Position numbers and translations under genes: made by a program. This document shows, piece by piece, positions 35,281 through 46,716 of a stretch of DNA of 64,000 bases. The stretch comes from Lycocorax pyrrhopterus obiensis. Lineage: Eukaryota > Chordata > Aves > Passeriformes > Paradisaeidae. The notes under the pieces are model-generated. The model was not told the origin of the DNA and did no database searches. It was given only the letters and a program-made list of their open reading frames with translations. The stretch lies in NCBI GenBank assembly GCA_014706295.1, contig JACSVZ010000038.1, positions 2,604,001-2,668,000 of the forward strand, read 5' to 3'. Within the stretch, counting starts at the first letter, position 1. Each line of letters opens with the position of its first letter.

Positions 35281-35682
35281 ACATGGCCTGGGTGTGGGGT
35301 TTCCTTGCCCTACAAGGGGCTCGTGGGATGGTTTTTATTTCAGGTGGTTTTAGATCCGAATCGAACAAGGCGCAGCTCTCTGGGGGTGGTCTGGCTTTGG
35401 TTGGAGTGACTTGTGTGTGTCGAGTTGTAACTTAAGAGGAGGAACCGTTTTGTCTGAATCGCTGCACGTGGTGCCTGCTTTGAGCTGAGGTGTGCAGGAC
35501 ACCCTGGGAAACTGCACCCCTGGGTTTTGAATAAACATGGGCTTGTGTGTAGGTGAGGCAGCATCCTGGGTGCAGACTGGGCTCTCTCTGGGATGCCAGG
35601 GAGCAGCTGAGGCTTTGGGATCCTGCAGGATCAGGGGGAATTGCGGGGTGGGCAGAACGGTGCAAATCCAGGAGCAGGTTCC

Positions 35683-35785
35683 TGTGAGCAGCCTGGGACA
35701 GTGGAGGGGTCCCTGCCTGTGGCAGGGGTGGAACAAGATGAGCTGTAAGGTCCCTTCCAACCCAAACAATTCTGGGGCTCTCTGA
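35683..35785 (+). mobile_element. CR1 LINE 3' tail, type A, about 100 bases
   Basis: GAGCAGCCTGGGACAGTGGA through CCCTTCCAACCCAAACAATTC plus TGGGGCTCTCTG. Slightly diverged. Confidence 0.88.
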
Positions 35786-38700
35786 GAGAGTTAAAGCTCC
35801 ATGCCTGAGGCGAGCAGAGGTTGGTGTGAGCTCCTCGCCCTGACTGCAGCAGCGTGGGCAGGAGCTGGATGTGCAACCCCAGAGTGTGGTGGATCCTGGG
35901 CACCAGAGAGGTTGGTTTCCCCTTGATTCTGTTGGGAAATGAGGGGTCTGGTGGAGCAGCCAGGGCAGTTTGTCCCCTCCAGCCTGTCCCCACTCCCTGT
36001 GCCATGGTGGCAGCAGCACTGGGGCTCTGAGAGGCGAAGGTGTGGGGCTGTGGTTTTGCAAACCAGCTGCCAGCTGAGATCTTCCTCTTCCCATCCATCC
36101 TGGCCTGCCCCATCTTGGGGGCTTCTGGGGCACATCGTGCTCCAAATGGGGAACCGATTTTCTTTGGGTTTCCTGCTGTCTTACATGTTCAGCAGCCCCT
36201 GGAAAGTCCAGCAAGCCCAGAACTCACTCAAGAAAAAAGCAGGGTGAGAAGGGCCCTTTCCTGCGACAGCAGCCCATGCTGCCATGCCCTGAGCCACTCA
36301 TGAACCTGGGGCAGCGAGGATCTGGAGGGAGCTTTGCCAGGGGCCAGCACAGCCCTGGGTGTCCCCGGAGCTGCCAGCAGAGCTCACGTGCTGGAGGCAG
36401 TCCAGGGATCTGGAGATGACTTTGGTCCTTGTTTTCCTTGCAGCACTAGGCTGGGAATGGCTTTTTGTTTTTCCATTCTCATTTTTATACATACAGTATT
36501 AATTTTTTTTTTATTTCAAAACTTGCATTTGAAAATGCAGCCACTTTCCTTCAAGACAGCAGCTTCTCATCCTCAGTGGTGAGCTCAGCTCTCAGCATCC
36601 CAGCAAACTGCAGCTCCAGGTTTTTAACTGCTGCAGCTCTTTTCTTCATGGAGGAAAACATTCCATTGAGCTTCTCATAGCTGAAAGAAAGCAAGCTTTG
36701 AGCAAAATATCAGAGGAGCTTGTTAATGGTCAATTTTCCCAGACAGCTGTATTGGGATTCCTGATAAGGAGTGTTAGTGCTTGGCTTGACAAAAGCACCA
36801 GAGATCGAACCCTCACGTAGAGGAGGCACAGACGAGATAATCTAATGGGTCTCTTTTTGTCTCCAGCTTGTTCTGGGCAGCACAGAGCCCTGCTGTGTGA
36901 GCCCTGGGAGGGCTGGGATGGGCTGTGAGGCCAGGCTGATGCTGCCGTGGGTTTGCCGTGCTGGCTGTGGAGCAGGGAGGGGAAACCCCCTCCCCCCTTC
37001 CCAGGGCCACCCATCCACGCCCCAGACAACAGTCAGTGTGTGCCCAGGGTAACGTGAAAGATGTCAATAACAATAATAAAATCTGCTTTCCTGAGATCTC
37101 TGTGGGGCTTCCGAGGGACTGGGCAGTGGGGTTTTTTCAGGGCTTTTTTTGCTGCCCAGCACAAGGGATGAGACCAAGGAGCACCAGCCCCCGCTGGCCA
37201 CTGTTGGGCGATGCCAAAGTTGCACCCAGGAAATGGTTTGAGATGTGCAGGCAGGAGAAAGGTGTTGGTGAGTCCTGGGAAGGAGGAGGATCCGTGCCAC
37301 TCATTGAGTGCCATCTACTGGCACCTCACCCGTGCCACCGTTTGCCCAGGGACAGAGCGGGTGAAGGCGGGGGACATTCGGTGCCCAGCCTGAAGGGGTG
37401 GTGAGGGTGGGCTCCCTTTGCTCCCTCAGCCGTGCCCTCCTTGCCCCTCGCAGTGCAGGAGGAGCCCGGCAGCCCCTGCCAGGGTGGCACGTCCCAGCCA
37501 GAGCTGGTGTCACCACGACCCATCACACACAGATTGGATCCAGGCTGCCCTTGGCTCCGTCCTGTCCCCTCCTGGAGCTGCCTCAGGCCCTTCCCTACAT
37601 CCCAAACCAGGTGGCACATTTAGGTTTGTAAAACCCATCCTCCCCACCAGCTCGGTGCCTTAATCCCTCCACCTGTCTTTGGGCACTGCTTGGAGACGTG
37701 TGTTGGGAGCTGGATTTAGGGACAAGGGGACGAGAGTCTGAGGGGCTGGAGCAACCTTTTGGTGTCCCCTGACCAGTGTGTGGCAGACAAGGTCTCAGGG
37801 GCTGGCTGACAGCCTGAACCCCCAGCGCTGCATCAGTGACTCCTGCCAAGGTCACGAGGGCTGCTGGCTCTGCCTCGTACACACCATAAGCCTTGGTGGC
37901 CTTAAAGCTGATGGGTTTGGATTTGTCTTCAGGTAAACTCTTCCTGTGACTTGTCCTTTTGGCTTTAGGGCTACAAGGGGAATTTGGGCCACGGGGTATG
38001 GTTGTACAGAGATGTGGATCCTTTCGGGGCAAGGGACGAGTGAACATCTTGAAGTGTTTATATTTAAAGAGGGGGGGAAAAGAGTTGTGGTTCATGGAAA
38101 TGGTGCTTTGTAGGAGCAAGTGGATTGAATTCAGCCCTTTTTAATGCAATTTAAATAATCGATGGTCTATTCAATTACAGAAATATTTGGCAGAGCTCTA
38201 AATAGGTCACATCTGTCTTTAAATTGTTCTTCAGGTAAATACCTCACTGTGTGGTGTCACATGGACCAGATTCTGTGAGAGCTGCTGTCTGGGAGGGAGA
38301 ACTCCTCGGCTGTACATGCAGTTACCCCAAAACTCTGCACCTGGTGTGCTCTGACCCATGGATTTGCTTTAGGGATGCCTTAGGAAGCCTGGCTTGTATA
38401 TTTTGGGTATATCCAGCTCCTGAAGTTTGCAGCCCTGAGGTTGCTGGCTGTAACTGGACATGGCCAGGGGCTTTGTTGGCAGCTTCTGTGTTGCTCTCGG
38501 GGGCCAGGATGGAATCCTGAGCCCGCTGTGCCCCAGGAATGCTCACCTTGGGAAAGGGAAAACAAAAACACCAGACTTTTGTTGTGGTGACCGGAGCCTG
38601 GAGGTTACTCGCGAGCAGGAGCCGGGGCTGAGGGAGGGAGGCAGGTGGTGGTGAGAACGCTTTGTTTGGGAAAGTTTTCCTCATTGTGTCCAACAATTCT

Positions 38701-39839
38701 TCTGAGATGATCCTTCCTGTGGGCTGAATCATCGTCTGGGCCAGCGCTGGCTCTCGAGCCCTGCGGCCGCATCCTGCGCCCTTGGGGCATCCACAGGGGC
38801 CCAGCACCCCGCAGGACCACACCCCTGGGCTTGGAATCACCACCCCTGGCTGTCTTCCTCACCCCTTTGGGGGCTGCTTTTCCCAAGGAAGCTCGCAGGG
38901 ACTCGTGCATTAGTGCACGACATTCCCCACCATCCCTCTCCCCGCTGAGAGGAGGCTCACAAACAAACTGCCAAGGCCACCCCGGCAGGGTGTACGTGTG
39001 GTTGGCCACTTCCCCACGTAATTTCCACATTTTTTGGAAGCCATCCGTAATTTGACTAATTTTTAACAGCCCCTGGCCTCCCTACCTGCAGGGCTGCAGC
39101 GGCGCAGGGCTGGGAGGGCTCACGTACACACGGCTGGCACTGCCTGCCTGTTTGATCTCCAGTGCCTCTCTGGCAAACTTGTGGGGTTTTTTTGGTCACT
39201 TGTAAGTAAGCAAGCTTCTGTCCCCGTTCGTCTTCCTTGGTGAGTAATGGAAACCAAGTGGGAGAAGATTTCTGTTCCCCGGTGTTCCGGTTGCATCTCT
39301 GAGGCTGTAATTTGATTTTACATTGCAAATTAAACAATACTTGGAAAGATGCAAATCAGAGCGGAAATAGAGGTGGGTGCTGCTAAGTGGGGGTGTTGCA
39401 GCTCCTCCGTGCATCTGAGGGGGTGTGCAAAACACCCCATGGCCCGAGGAGCACGGGAGGTCACCGAGAGTGTCCCAGGGGAGCCGGCGCTTTCAGTCCT
39501 CGCTGGCTTCAGGCTGCGGAGTTCCCTCGTTCACTCGGCCGAACGAGTTTTGTCCCTTTGGACAGGGATCCACGTGTGAGTGCGGAGCGTCTGCAGCTCT
39601 CGCGGGTGTGCAGCTCTGTGATGCAATGACTGACCTGGAAAAACCAGGATGTGGATTTACGCTCAGTCTTCTCCCTGAAGCTTTCTGTTTAATGGAATAA
39701 ACCAGGAATTCCTGGCTTCGGGAATGACCCCGTATCTACTGAATTTCAATTGTCTTGTGGTAGCAAACGTGTTGGTGTTGTTGAATGTACGTGAGGCAGA
39801 ACCAGAGAGGTTCTCCAAGGAGCCATCTGTGCTTTTATG
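35786..39839. other. CR1-free 4-kb stretch of intron 3
   Basis: No mobile element, RNA gene or plausible coding exon seen. It contains AT-rich patches at 36470-36530 and 38135-38240 and an octamer ATGCAAAT at 39349-39356 inside GGAAAGATGCAAATCAG. It is otherwise ordinary intronic sequence. Confidence 0.5.
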
Positions 39840-40530
39840 GCAGAATGGATCGAGAGCAGCCCTGGGGAGAAGGACTTGGGGCTGTTGGTGGGTGAGAGGC
39901 TCAACCTGCCCCGGCCATGGGCACTGACCCCAGAAACCCCCCCTGTGCTGGGCTGAGCCCCCAGCGTGGGCAGCAGGGAGGGGGGGATTCTGCCCCTCTG
40001 CCCCGCTCAGCTCAGACCCCACCTGCAGAGCTGCCCCAGCCCTGGGCAACAACATCAGGAGGACGTGGAGCTGCTGGAGCCAGTCCAGAGGAGGCCCCGG
40101 AGCTGCTCCCAGGGCTGGAGCCCCTCTGCTCTGGAGCCAGGCTGGGAGAGCTGGGGGTGCTCACCTGGAGAGGAGAAGGCTCCAGGGAGAGCTCAGAGCC
40201 CCTTGCAGGGCCTAAAGGGGCTCCAGGAGAGCTGGAGAGGGACTGGGGACAAGGGCTGGAGGGACAGGACACAGGGAATGGCTTCCACTGCCAGAGGGCA
40301 GGGCTGGATGGGATATTGGGAAGGAATTGTTCCCTGGGAGGATGGGGAGACCCTGGCACAGGGTGCCCAGAGCAGCTGTGGCTGCCCCTGGATCCCTGGC
40401 AGTGTCCAAGGCCAGGCTGGACAGGGCTTGGAGCAGCCTGGGACAGTGGAAGCTGTCCCTGCCCGTGGCAGGGGTGGCACTGGATGGACTTTGAGGTCCC
40501 TCCCTCTCTCCATGATTCTGTGACATTGTG
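39840..40530 (+). mobile_element. CR1 LINE, type A, about 690 bases
   Basis: Starts AGAATGGATCGAGAGCAGCC and includes the blocks encoding [28 protein letters not shown] and the C-terminal KARLDRAW block. It ends at CCATGATTCTGTGAC, with the usual CCAACCCAAACC tail lost. The open + frame of 297 codons crossing it is not a gene. It forms the left arm of a large inverted repeat with 41356-42034. Confidence 0.93.
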
Positions 40531-41355
40531 CTGTGTGACACCCTCCTGGAAAGGGGGTACCACAGGGTCAGGTCTGGGCCACCTCCTTGTTGTTCTGCAG
40601 GGTTGGGTTTATCCCAAGCTGCTTCCAGAGGTTTGGGACATCCCCTTGTGCTCTCCCAGCCTCCGTGGTCCCTGTCAGCCACCCTGTCACGGAGCAGTGG
40701 CACTGCAGGGCTGTCTGGCCTGGCTGTGGGGTTCCCACTGTCACCTCACACTGGGACTCTGTTTCCATCAGAGGGAGCAGAGCTGCCCCTCCAAAACACG
40801 GCTGATCTGAGGGACAGCGGAGAAGAGCGAGTCCTCTGACACCTGTTGTGGGTCTGACTCAGCCCGGTGTTATTCTTGGTCCGTTTCCCTGCACTTTTGT
40901 CCCTTGGACCCTCCTTGGCATCCTGCTTCTTGCAGGGCCGTCAGGCTGGGATGGAGCCCGGGGATGAGGGACATGGGTAGGTTTGCCCTGGAGAGGCTGG
41001 GGACGAGGGACACGATGGGTTCGTCCTGCAGGCTGATGACCTTTAGAAAGCCCTGCCTGTGTTATCCTCCATCCCCTTCTCCTGCCGCTCCTTTGTGCTC
41101 GTGTTTGGTCACTGCTGGCCTTTGTTTTTACAGCTGGGGGAAGTGTTTTGAGCTTTAAAGTTTATTTTCTTCCCTCTGGTTGTCGTCACAGGTTTGTTTT
41201 CTTTCTCCGTGTGGCATCTTGCTGGCTCTCCCAGGGGCTGGGAGAGGGGCTGGCTGCTGCTCTCGGGGCGTTCCTGCTGCAGGGAGCAGGATCTTCCCTG
41301 CGTTTGGGAGGCCCAAAGGCCTCCCTGCCTTCACTTCTCTCACTGGATTTCTATC

Positions 41356-42034
41356 ACAGGATCCCAGAAAGGTTTGGGTTGGAAGGGACCTTAAAGCTCA
41401 TCCATTCCCACTCCTGCCATGGGCAGGGACACCTTCCACCATCCCAGGCTGCTCCAAGCCCCGTCCAGCCTGGCCTTGGACACTGCCAGGGATCCAGGGG
41501 CAGCCACAGCTGCTCTGGGCACCCTGTGCCAGGGCCTCCCCACCCTCCCAGGCAACAATTCCTTCCCAATATCCCATCCATCCCCGCCCTCTGGCAGTGG
41601 AAGCCATTCCCTGTGTCCTGTCCCTCCATCCCTTGTCCCCAGTCCCTCTCCAGCTCTCCTGGAGCCCCTTTAGGCCCTGCAAGGGGCTCTGAGCTCTCCC
41701 TGCAGCCTTCTCCTCTCCAGGTGAGCACCCCCAGCTCTCCCAGCCTGGCTCCAGAGCAGAGGGGCTCCAGCCCTGGGAGCAGCTCCGGGGCCTCCTCTGG
41801 ACTGGCTCCAGCAGCTCCACGTCCTCCTGATGTTGTTGCCCAGGGCTGGGGCAGCTCTGCAGGTGGGGTCTGAGCTGAGCGGGGCAGAGGGGCAGAATCC
41901 CCCCCTCCCCTGCTGCCCACGCTGGGGGCTCAGCCCAGCACAGGGGGGGTTTCTGGGGTCAGTGCCCATGGCCGGGGCAGGTTGAGCCTCTCACCCACCA
42001 ACACCCCCAAGTCCTTCTCCCCAGGGCTGCTCCC
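41356..42034 (-). mobile_element. CR1 LINE, type A, about 680 bases
   Basis: On the + strand runs from CACAGGATCCCAGAAAGG to CTTCTCCCCAGGGCTGCTCC, then passes straight into an ATCC microsatellite. Its 5' truncation point lies within about 10 bases of that of the copy at 39840. Confidence 0.93.
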
Positions 42035-42112
42035 ATCCATCCATCCATCCATCCCTCCATCCGTCCATCCATCCATCCCTCCATCCATCCATCCATCCCT
42101 CCATCCCATCCT
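42035..42112. repeat. (ATCC)n microsatellite abutting a CR1 copy
   Basis: About 78 bases of CATC/CATCC/CCTC units starting exactly at the 5' truncation point of the neighbouring minus-strand CR1. Confidence 0.95.
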
Positions 42113-42264
42113 CCAGGAGGAGCACAGCCCAACAATTCACTGCTGGTGTGAACACTGGCACCCTGGGTTGGGTCCTTGGCCATGCTCTGGTCACAGGAGG
42201 TGGTGGCTGTGCCCCAGTGCCACCATGGGCACCCTGTGCACTCATTTTGCATGGCCTTGATGAG

Positions 42265-42500
42265 GCTTGGGCTGGCCCAAGTGATTAATTTCCTTAATGA
42301 TGACTTAAAATAAGGGCAAGCTTTTATTTTGATTACCATAAAAACACTTCCTAAAATGCAGTGGGGACCTTCCTCCACATCTGCAAGTACGACTTGTGTC
42401 TGAAGTGAGGGATGGCCAAATTTGCTCATTGGGTTTTGTTGGTTTTTCCAAAACTTCCTCACCCCTGCTTTGTACATTTATTATTGCATGCAATTATTCT
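42265..42500. promoter_or_regulatory. AT-rich island in intron 3, candidate regulatory element
   Basis: Contains AGTGATTAATTTCC, TTAATGATGACTTAAAA, TTTTGATTACC and TTGCATGCAATTATTC in unique sequence between CR1 copies. Regulatory role inferred only. Confidence 0.25.
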
Positions 42501-42509
42501 TGTTTATGC

Positions 42510-42607
42510 ACAGGGTGGGATTGCTGGGGTGTCCTGTGCAGGGACAGGAGTTGCACTCAGTGATCCTTGTGGGTCCCTTCCAGCTCAGGGCATTCTAGGA
42601 TTCTGTT
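42510..42607 (+). mobile_element. CR1 LINE 3' tail, type B
   Basis: CAGGGTGGGATTGCTGGGGT through CCAGCTCAGGGCATTCTAGG plus ATTCTG. Confidence 0.88.
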
Positions 42608-43252
42608 TCTGGGGTGCCACACCAGCACCCCCAAAAGCAGCCCAGGGGCTGCCTTGGAGCCTGCCCTGTCCTCTGAGAGCAGTTTCAGTGATATCAGAGC
42701 ATCTTCCGAAAGACCAGGAGGTACTGAAGTACTTCTTTGGCTCTTTCCCCTCTTTCTGGCTTTGTTTGGTTTTGGTGTAGTTTTAATTTCCCCCCACAGT
42801 TATCCCTCGTGGAAAGCCAATGGGGGATGGATCATTTTTCCCCACTCCTTCCCTGGTTCTCTCCCATTTTTCCTCAGCCCCAAACATTTCCTAAAACCCA
42901 TCTGTGTGTGTGCAGAAACTGCTGAACTGGAATACAGTGCAGGAGATGCCGAGCAGATGCTGAGCAGAGGAATTAACAATCACCAAAGTGGTGGCATCAG
43001 CTTTTTGAAGTCAAAAATTATCCCTGAGTGCACATTTGGGGAGGGGGCGGCAGCAGCAGGTGCTTCCCTGGATCAGGGGGGTGTGTGGGGGTGTCCTGGC
43101 TTTGGGTTCTGGGTTCATTCATCATCACAAAGATAAAGGGGCAGAATCTGCCCAGAAATCGTGCGGGGATCTGTGAGTTTAACGTGGGTGCTGTTGTGTG
43201 TCCCCCTTGGGGGATGGTGTCACTGGGCTGTCCCAGTCCAGAGCGTCTGTTT

Positions 43253-43525
43253 GTGGAATCCTGGAATATCCTGAGCTGGAAGGGACCCTCAGGGATCATT
43301 GATCCAGCCCCCGGCCCTGCACAGACACCCCAACAATCCCACCCTGGGCATCCCTGAGAGCGCTGTCCAAACGCTCCTGGAGCTCTGGCAGCCTTGGGGC
43401 CGGGACCATTCCCTGGGGAGCCTGGGCAGTGCCCCAGCACCCTCGGGGGGAAGAACCTTTCCCTGAGATCCATCCCAAGGCCTGACACAGCTCCAGCCGT
43501 TCCCTGGGTCCCTGTCCCAGAGGGA
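43253..43525 (-). mobile_element. CR1 LINE 3' end, type B
   Basis: On the + strand runs from GGAATCCTGGAATATCCTGA to GTCCCTGTCCCAGAGG. The reverse strand carries the LPELQERLDSALRDAQGG block. Confidence 0.92.
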
Positions 43526-43584
43526 AATGCCACCCGGCCCACTCGATGCCCCTGGACAGGTCAGGAAGTGGCAGCACATTCCAG

Positions 43585-43670
43585 CCCATGCCTGGGCAGG
43601 GACACCTTCCACTGTCCCAGGCTGCTCCAAGTCCCGTCCAGCCTGGCCTTGGACACTGCCAGGGCAGCAG
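43585..43670 (-). mobile_element. CR1 LINE fragment, type A, internal piece
   Basis: CCATGCCTGGGCAGGGACAC through CCTTGGACACTGCCAGGG. The 3' tail is missing. It lies 60 bases beyond a type B copy in the same orientation. Confidence 0.85.
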
Positions 43671-43682
43671 AGCACTGAGCCT

Positions 43683-43725
43683 GTCAGTTTTGGTTCAACC
43701 AAAACCAGTCAGTTTTGGTTCAACC
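43683..43725. repeat. 25-bp-spaced direct repeat containing a perfect hairpin
   Basis: GTCAGTTTTGGTTCAACC occurs at 43683-43700 and 43708-43725. Bases 43687-43705 form a perfect inverted repeat with 9-bp arms (GTTTTGGTT / AACCAAAAC) around a single C. Confidence 0.9.
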
Positions 43726-44139
43726 TCAAATTTCAAGGCAGTGAAGGGGACAAAACCTCCCCTGACCTGCCCCATGGGCAGAGCCCTGCAGGGTGGCAGT
43801 GCCAGGGACCTCGTGCTGCCCTCCAGGTGTTCAGGGTGGGTTTTTTACCCCCCCCCCCCACCTTATTTTTATTTTAATTGTTTTGTCGTGCGCCGGGAAA
43901 AGGAAGTGAAGGAATTGTATGGTCCCGTCCACAATCGACGTCCTGTAAACAGCTCCCGGCTGCCTTCCACTCACAGCTGTTTTTTCCTATTTGGGGGTGG
44001 ATGGGGCTGGTAAATAAACAGGAATTCTGGGAGCTGCTTCCAGCACCCCCTTTTCCCTCGAGGGGGCTGTGCCAGCACCTCGGGGCCTTTCCCGGGGGGT
44101 GCCCGGCTGGGTCGTTCCTGACCGAGTGGAGCCAGCTCT

Positions 44140-44345
44140 CGTCAGGAAAAACAACTTTGCTGGTTTGCCTGGGACTAAAGCTAATTACTGGTCGACTAAT
44201 TTTATTGATTTCCAATCCCTTTTAGCAGAGATTTTGCTGTGGGGCTGATCGCCAGAGCGATTAGCACACAAAGCCGCTTAATTTGGAAGTGTTTATCAAG
44301 CAGCCTTCTGTCACCTCTGCTTCCAATCAAATTAGGTGCCACCGG
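44140..44345. promoter_or_regulatory. AT-rich island in intron 3, candidate conserved enhancer
   Basis: Dense in homeodomain cores: AAGCTAATTACTGG, CTAATTTTATTGATTTCC, GCGATTAGCACAC, CGCTTAATTTGG and AATCAAATTAGG, together with GATCGCCAGAGCGATTAG and TTTATCAAGC. It is unique sequence with no repeat and no coding frame. This is the pattern of vertebrate conserved noncoding elements; conservation itself was not tested. Confidence 0.35.
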
Positions 44346-44444
44346 TGGCCCTGCCTGTGGTGGCTCGAGCCGTCCCACCCCCGAGGGAGGCAGGTGGGGA
44401 GCAGGGCTTCTCTGGGTTAAATAACCATGACAGGGGGTTTGAAA

Positions 44445-44500
44445 CTCGATGATCTTTAAGGCTCCTTCCAACCCAAACCATTCCATGGATCTAAATATTC
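44445..44500 (+). mobile_element. CR1 LINE 3' tail, type A, about 55 bases
   Basis: GATGATCTTTAAGGCTCC then TTCCAACCCAAACCATTCC. Only the terminal tail remains. Confidence 0.8.
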
Positions 44501-45011
44501 CATGAGCTTGAGAAGCTGCTGGCTGTGGGGTTTTTACTTCCAGCTGCCACCACATCCTTCTGCTGCTCCAACCCTCGGGCACTGCTGTGGCTGCAGAGCT
44601 GGAATTTCCCTCCTGGCCCTCAAATCCCCACCACGGGCACTGTGTGGTCTCTCTTGAGCATGGAAGATGCACCTTCGTGGCAGCTACAGCTGCTTCCAGA
44701 CCTCCTCCAGCCACAGGAGGGATTTGGCCTAAATATTTTTAATAGAATTTAAAATTAAAAAAAAAATAATAAAGCCTGGCCCAGTCGTTTTGCTGGGAAT
44801 CAGATTAGGGAGGGCAGATTGTGGAGGCCGGGGGGAGGGAGAGGCTCAGCCCGGCTCAGTCACAGCTCCAGCAGCACAGAAACCCCAGCAGTGTCCCCCA
44901 GTGTCACCCCCGGGGCTGCTGTGAGGGTCCCTCGCTGCCTCCTCCTGCTCCTGACAGTGAAAACGAGGTGCCTTTGGGACATTTTGAGTCATAGGAAGTA
45001 ATTCCAGAAAT

Positions 45012-45209
45012 TCCTCCCTGTGAGGGTGAGGAGGCCCTGGCACAGGGTGCCCAGAGCAGCTGTGGCTGCCCCTGGATCCCTGGCAGTGTCCAAGGCCAGG
45101 CTGGACGGGGCTTGGAGCAGCCTGGGACAGTGGAAGGTGTCCCTGCCATGGCAGGGGTGGCACTGGATGGGCTTTGAGGTCCCTCTAACCCAAACCATCC
45201 CATGATTTG
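45012..45209 (+). mobile_element. CR1 LINE 3' end, type A
   Basis: Starts at TCCCTGTGAGGGTGAGGAGG and ends CTAACCCAAACCATCCCATG plus ATTTG. It pairs in inverted orientation with 45822-46036. Confidence 0.92.
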
Positions 45210-45447
45210 TGGCTGCAGCTTTCCAGCAGTGCACGCTCTCCTCAGGGTACCCCTTGGTACAGGATTTAAGAGCAAAAACTCTGCATTTGCTTTACAAATG
45301 GTGTCTGAGAGAGCTCAGGAGCAAAACATCCCGTTCTCCATCCCTGCGTGTCCTCTGGGTCCGGAGAGACGGCTGCACCCCCTTTGAGCTTTGCTTTGAG
45401 CAAAGCATCTGTCAGGGACTGAGCTTGTTCCAAAAGACCTTTCACAG

Positions 45448-45518
45448 CTCCTGGAACGTCTCAAGTTGGAAGGGACACACGGGGACTGTCGAGCCCAGCT
45501 CCCAGCCTTGTCCCGTTT
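45448..45518 (-). mobile_element. Probable CR1 LINE 3' tail fragment
   Basis: TGGAACGTCTCAAGTTGGAA then GGGACACACGGGGACTGTCG resembles a drifted, reversed CR1 tail (the AGTTGGAAGGGACCCACAAG type). Too short to assign to a subfamily. Confidence 0.5.
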
Positions 45519-45821
45519 GCACAAAGGCCGTGTGCTGTGGGGTCCTTGGCTGTGGTCAGAGCTGACTCCAGAGCCACATTCCCTCCCACACCGCATCCCA
45601 GGGCTGTGCTCAGGCTGTTCAGAGCTCAGGGCTCCAGGACGAGCACCTGTGCCCAGGTGGGTTTGGGGGCTCTGGCTGCTGAAACCAGGGCAGCCTCTCT
45701 TGGTGCGGCATTTCCAGCTCCCGTGGATGGCAGCTGCAGGCACGGGCTGGGAACTGAGCAGGAGGGACGTGGGGTGTGGGATGGATCACAAAACCCTGCC
45801 CCCTTTTAATGCCTTTACACA

Positions 45822-46036
45822 GAGTCCCAGGATGGTCTGGGTTGGGAGGGACCTCAAATCCCACCCAGTGCCACCCCTGCCATGGCAGGGACACCTCCCA
45901 CTGTCCCAGGCTGCTCCAAGCCCCGTCCAGCCTGGCCTTGGGCACTGCCAGGGATCCAGGGGCAGCCACAGCTGCTCTGGGCACCCTGTGCCAGGGCCTC
46001 CCCACCCTCCCAGGGAACAATTCCTTCCCAATATCG
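45822..46036 (-). mobile_element. CR1 LINE 3' end, type A
   Basis: On the + strand GAGTCCCAGGATGGTCTGGG through GGAACAATTCCTTCCCAATATC. It truncates exactly at the AATATC of the element. Confidence 0.92.
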
Positions 46037-46319
46037 GAATGAAATCTGTCCTCCTTTAGGTAAAGCAGTTCCGTTTTCCTTTCCTATCACTCTCTGCCCA
46101 TGTTTTTTGTTGGAGTTGCGTGTCCAAAGTGGTTCCATTCCTCCTGGATGGGATCAGCTCTCATTGCTCTGTTACTTGTCCAGAGCCCTTACTAGGGTTC
46201 AGTACTGCACCAAGGATGGTTTTTCTGAGCCGAAATGTGGTTAAATTATTTTTATCCCTGCTGAAGCTTAGGACAGCTCTTGTCTATCAGCTCTTCTTGG
46301 CTGTGGCAGGAAAACCGTG

Positions 46320-46560
46320 AGGGGAAAAAAAAATGACTGTCTGACAGCTACATCTTATTCTATTAGTATGTTTTAATTAGAACATGAGCAAGAAATGTGT
46401 CATGAATATTCATGCTCAGGGTTATTAAAATGCACAATTAATCTGTACGCGGTTTAATAACTGTATTAATGGCGAGAGGAGGTAGTTCCTATTTTTGTCT
46501 TTTCTCAATTGGAAAGTGTGCCTTAACTCGGGTAGTTGGGAAATGGGGTTATTTTAAAAT
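46320..46560. promoter_or_regulatory. AT-rich island with palindrome ATGAATATTCAT, candidate enhancer
   Basis: Unique AT-rich sequence containing TTTTAATTAGAAC, the 12-bp palindrome ATGAATATTCAT (46402-46413), TTATTAAAATGCACAATTAA and TTTAATAACTGTATTAATGG. The palindrome is two inverted TATTCAT half sites, a POU (Pit-1/Oct type) arrangement. A second exact copy lies at 49386. CR1 copies flank the island but do not enter it. Confidence 0.4.
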
Positions 46561-46716
46561 CAAGTTGGCTCCTGCCAGCAGCGTGGGCACGTGGGCGTCT
46601 CCAAAACTCACACAGCTCATGGTGGGAGCACTGGAAGGGTGGCAGAGCTGAGCCCTGCCAGGATGGAGCCCCTCGTGCAGACAGAATTCAGCCCAGTGCC
46701 ATGGGAGTTCTCAGTC

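Noticed and set aside
39917..40810. A 297-codon frame and similar long frames at 62281-63315, 22153-23169 and 60611-61279
   Set aside because: They are chance readings through CR1 fragments in both orientations. They start and end in unique sequence and repeat the same CR1 peptide in unrelated contexts.
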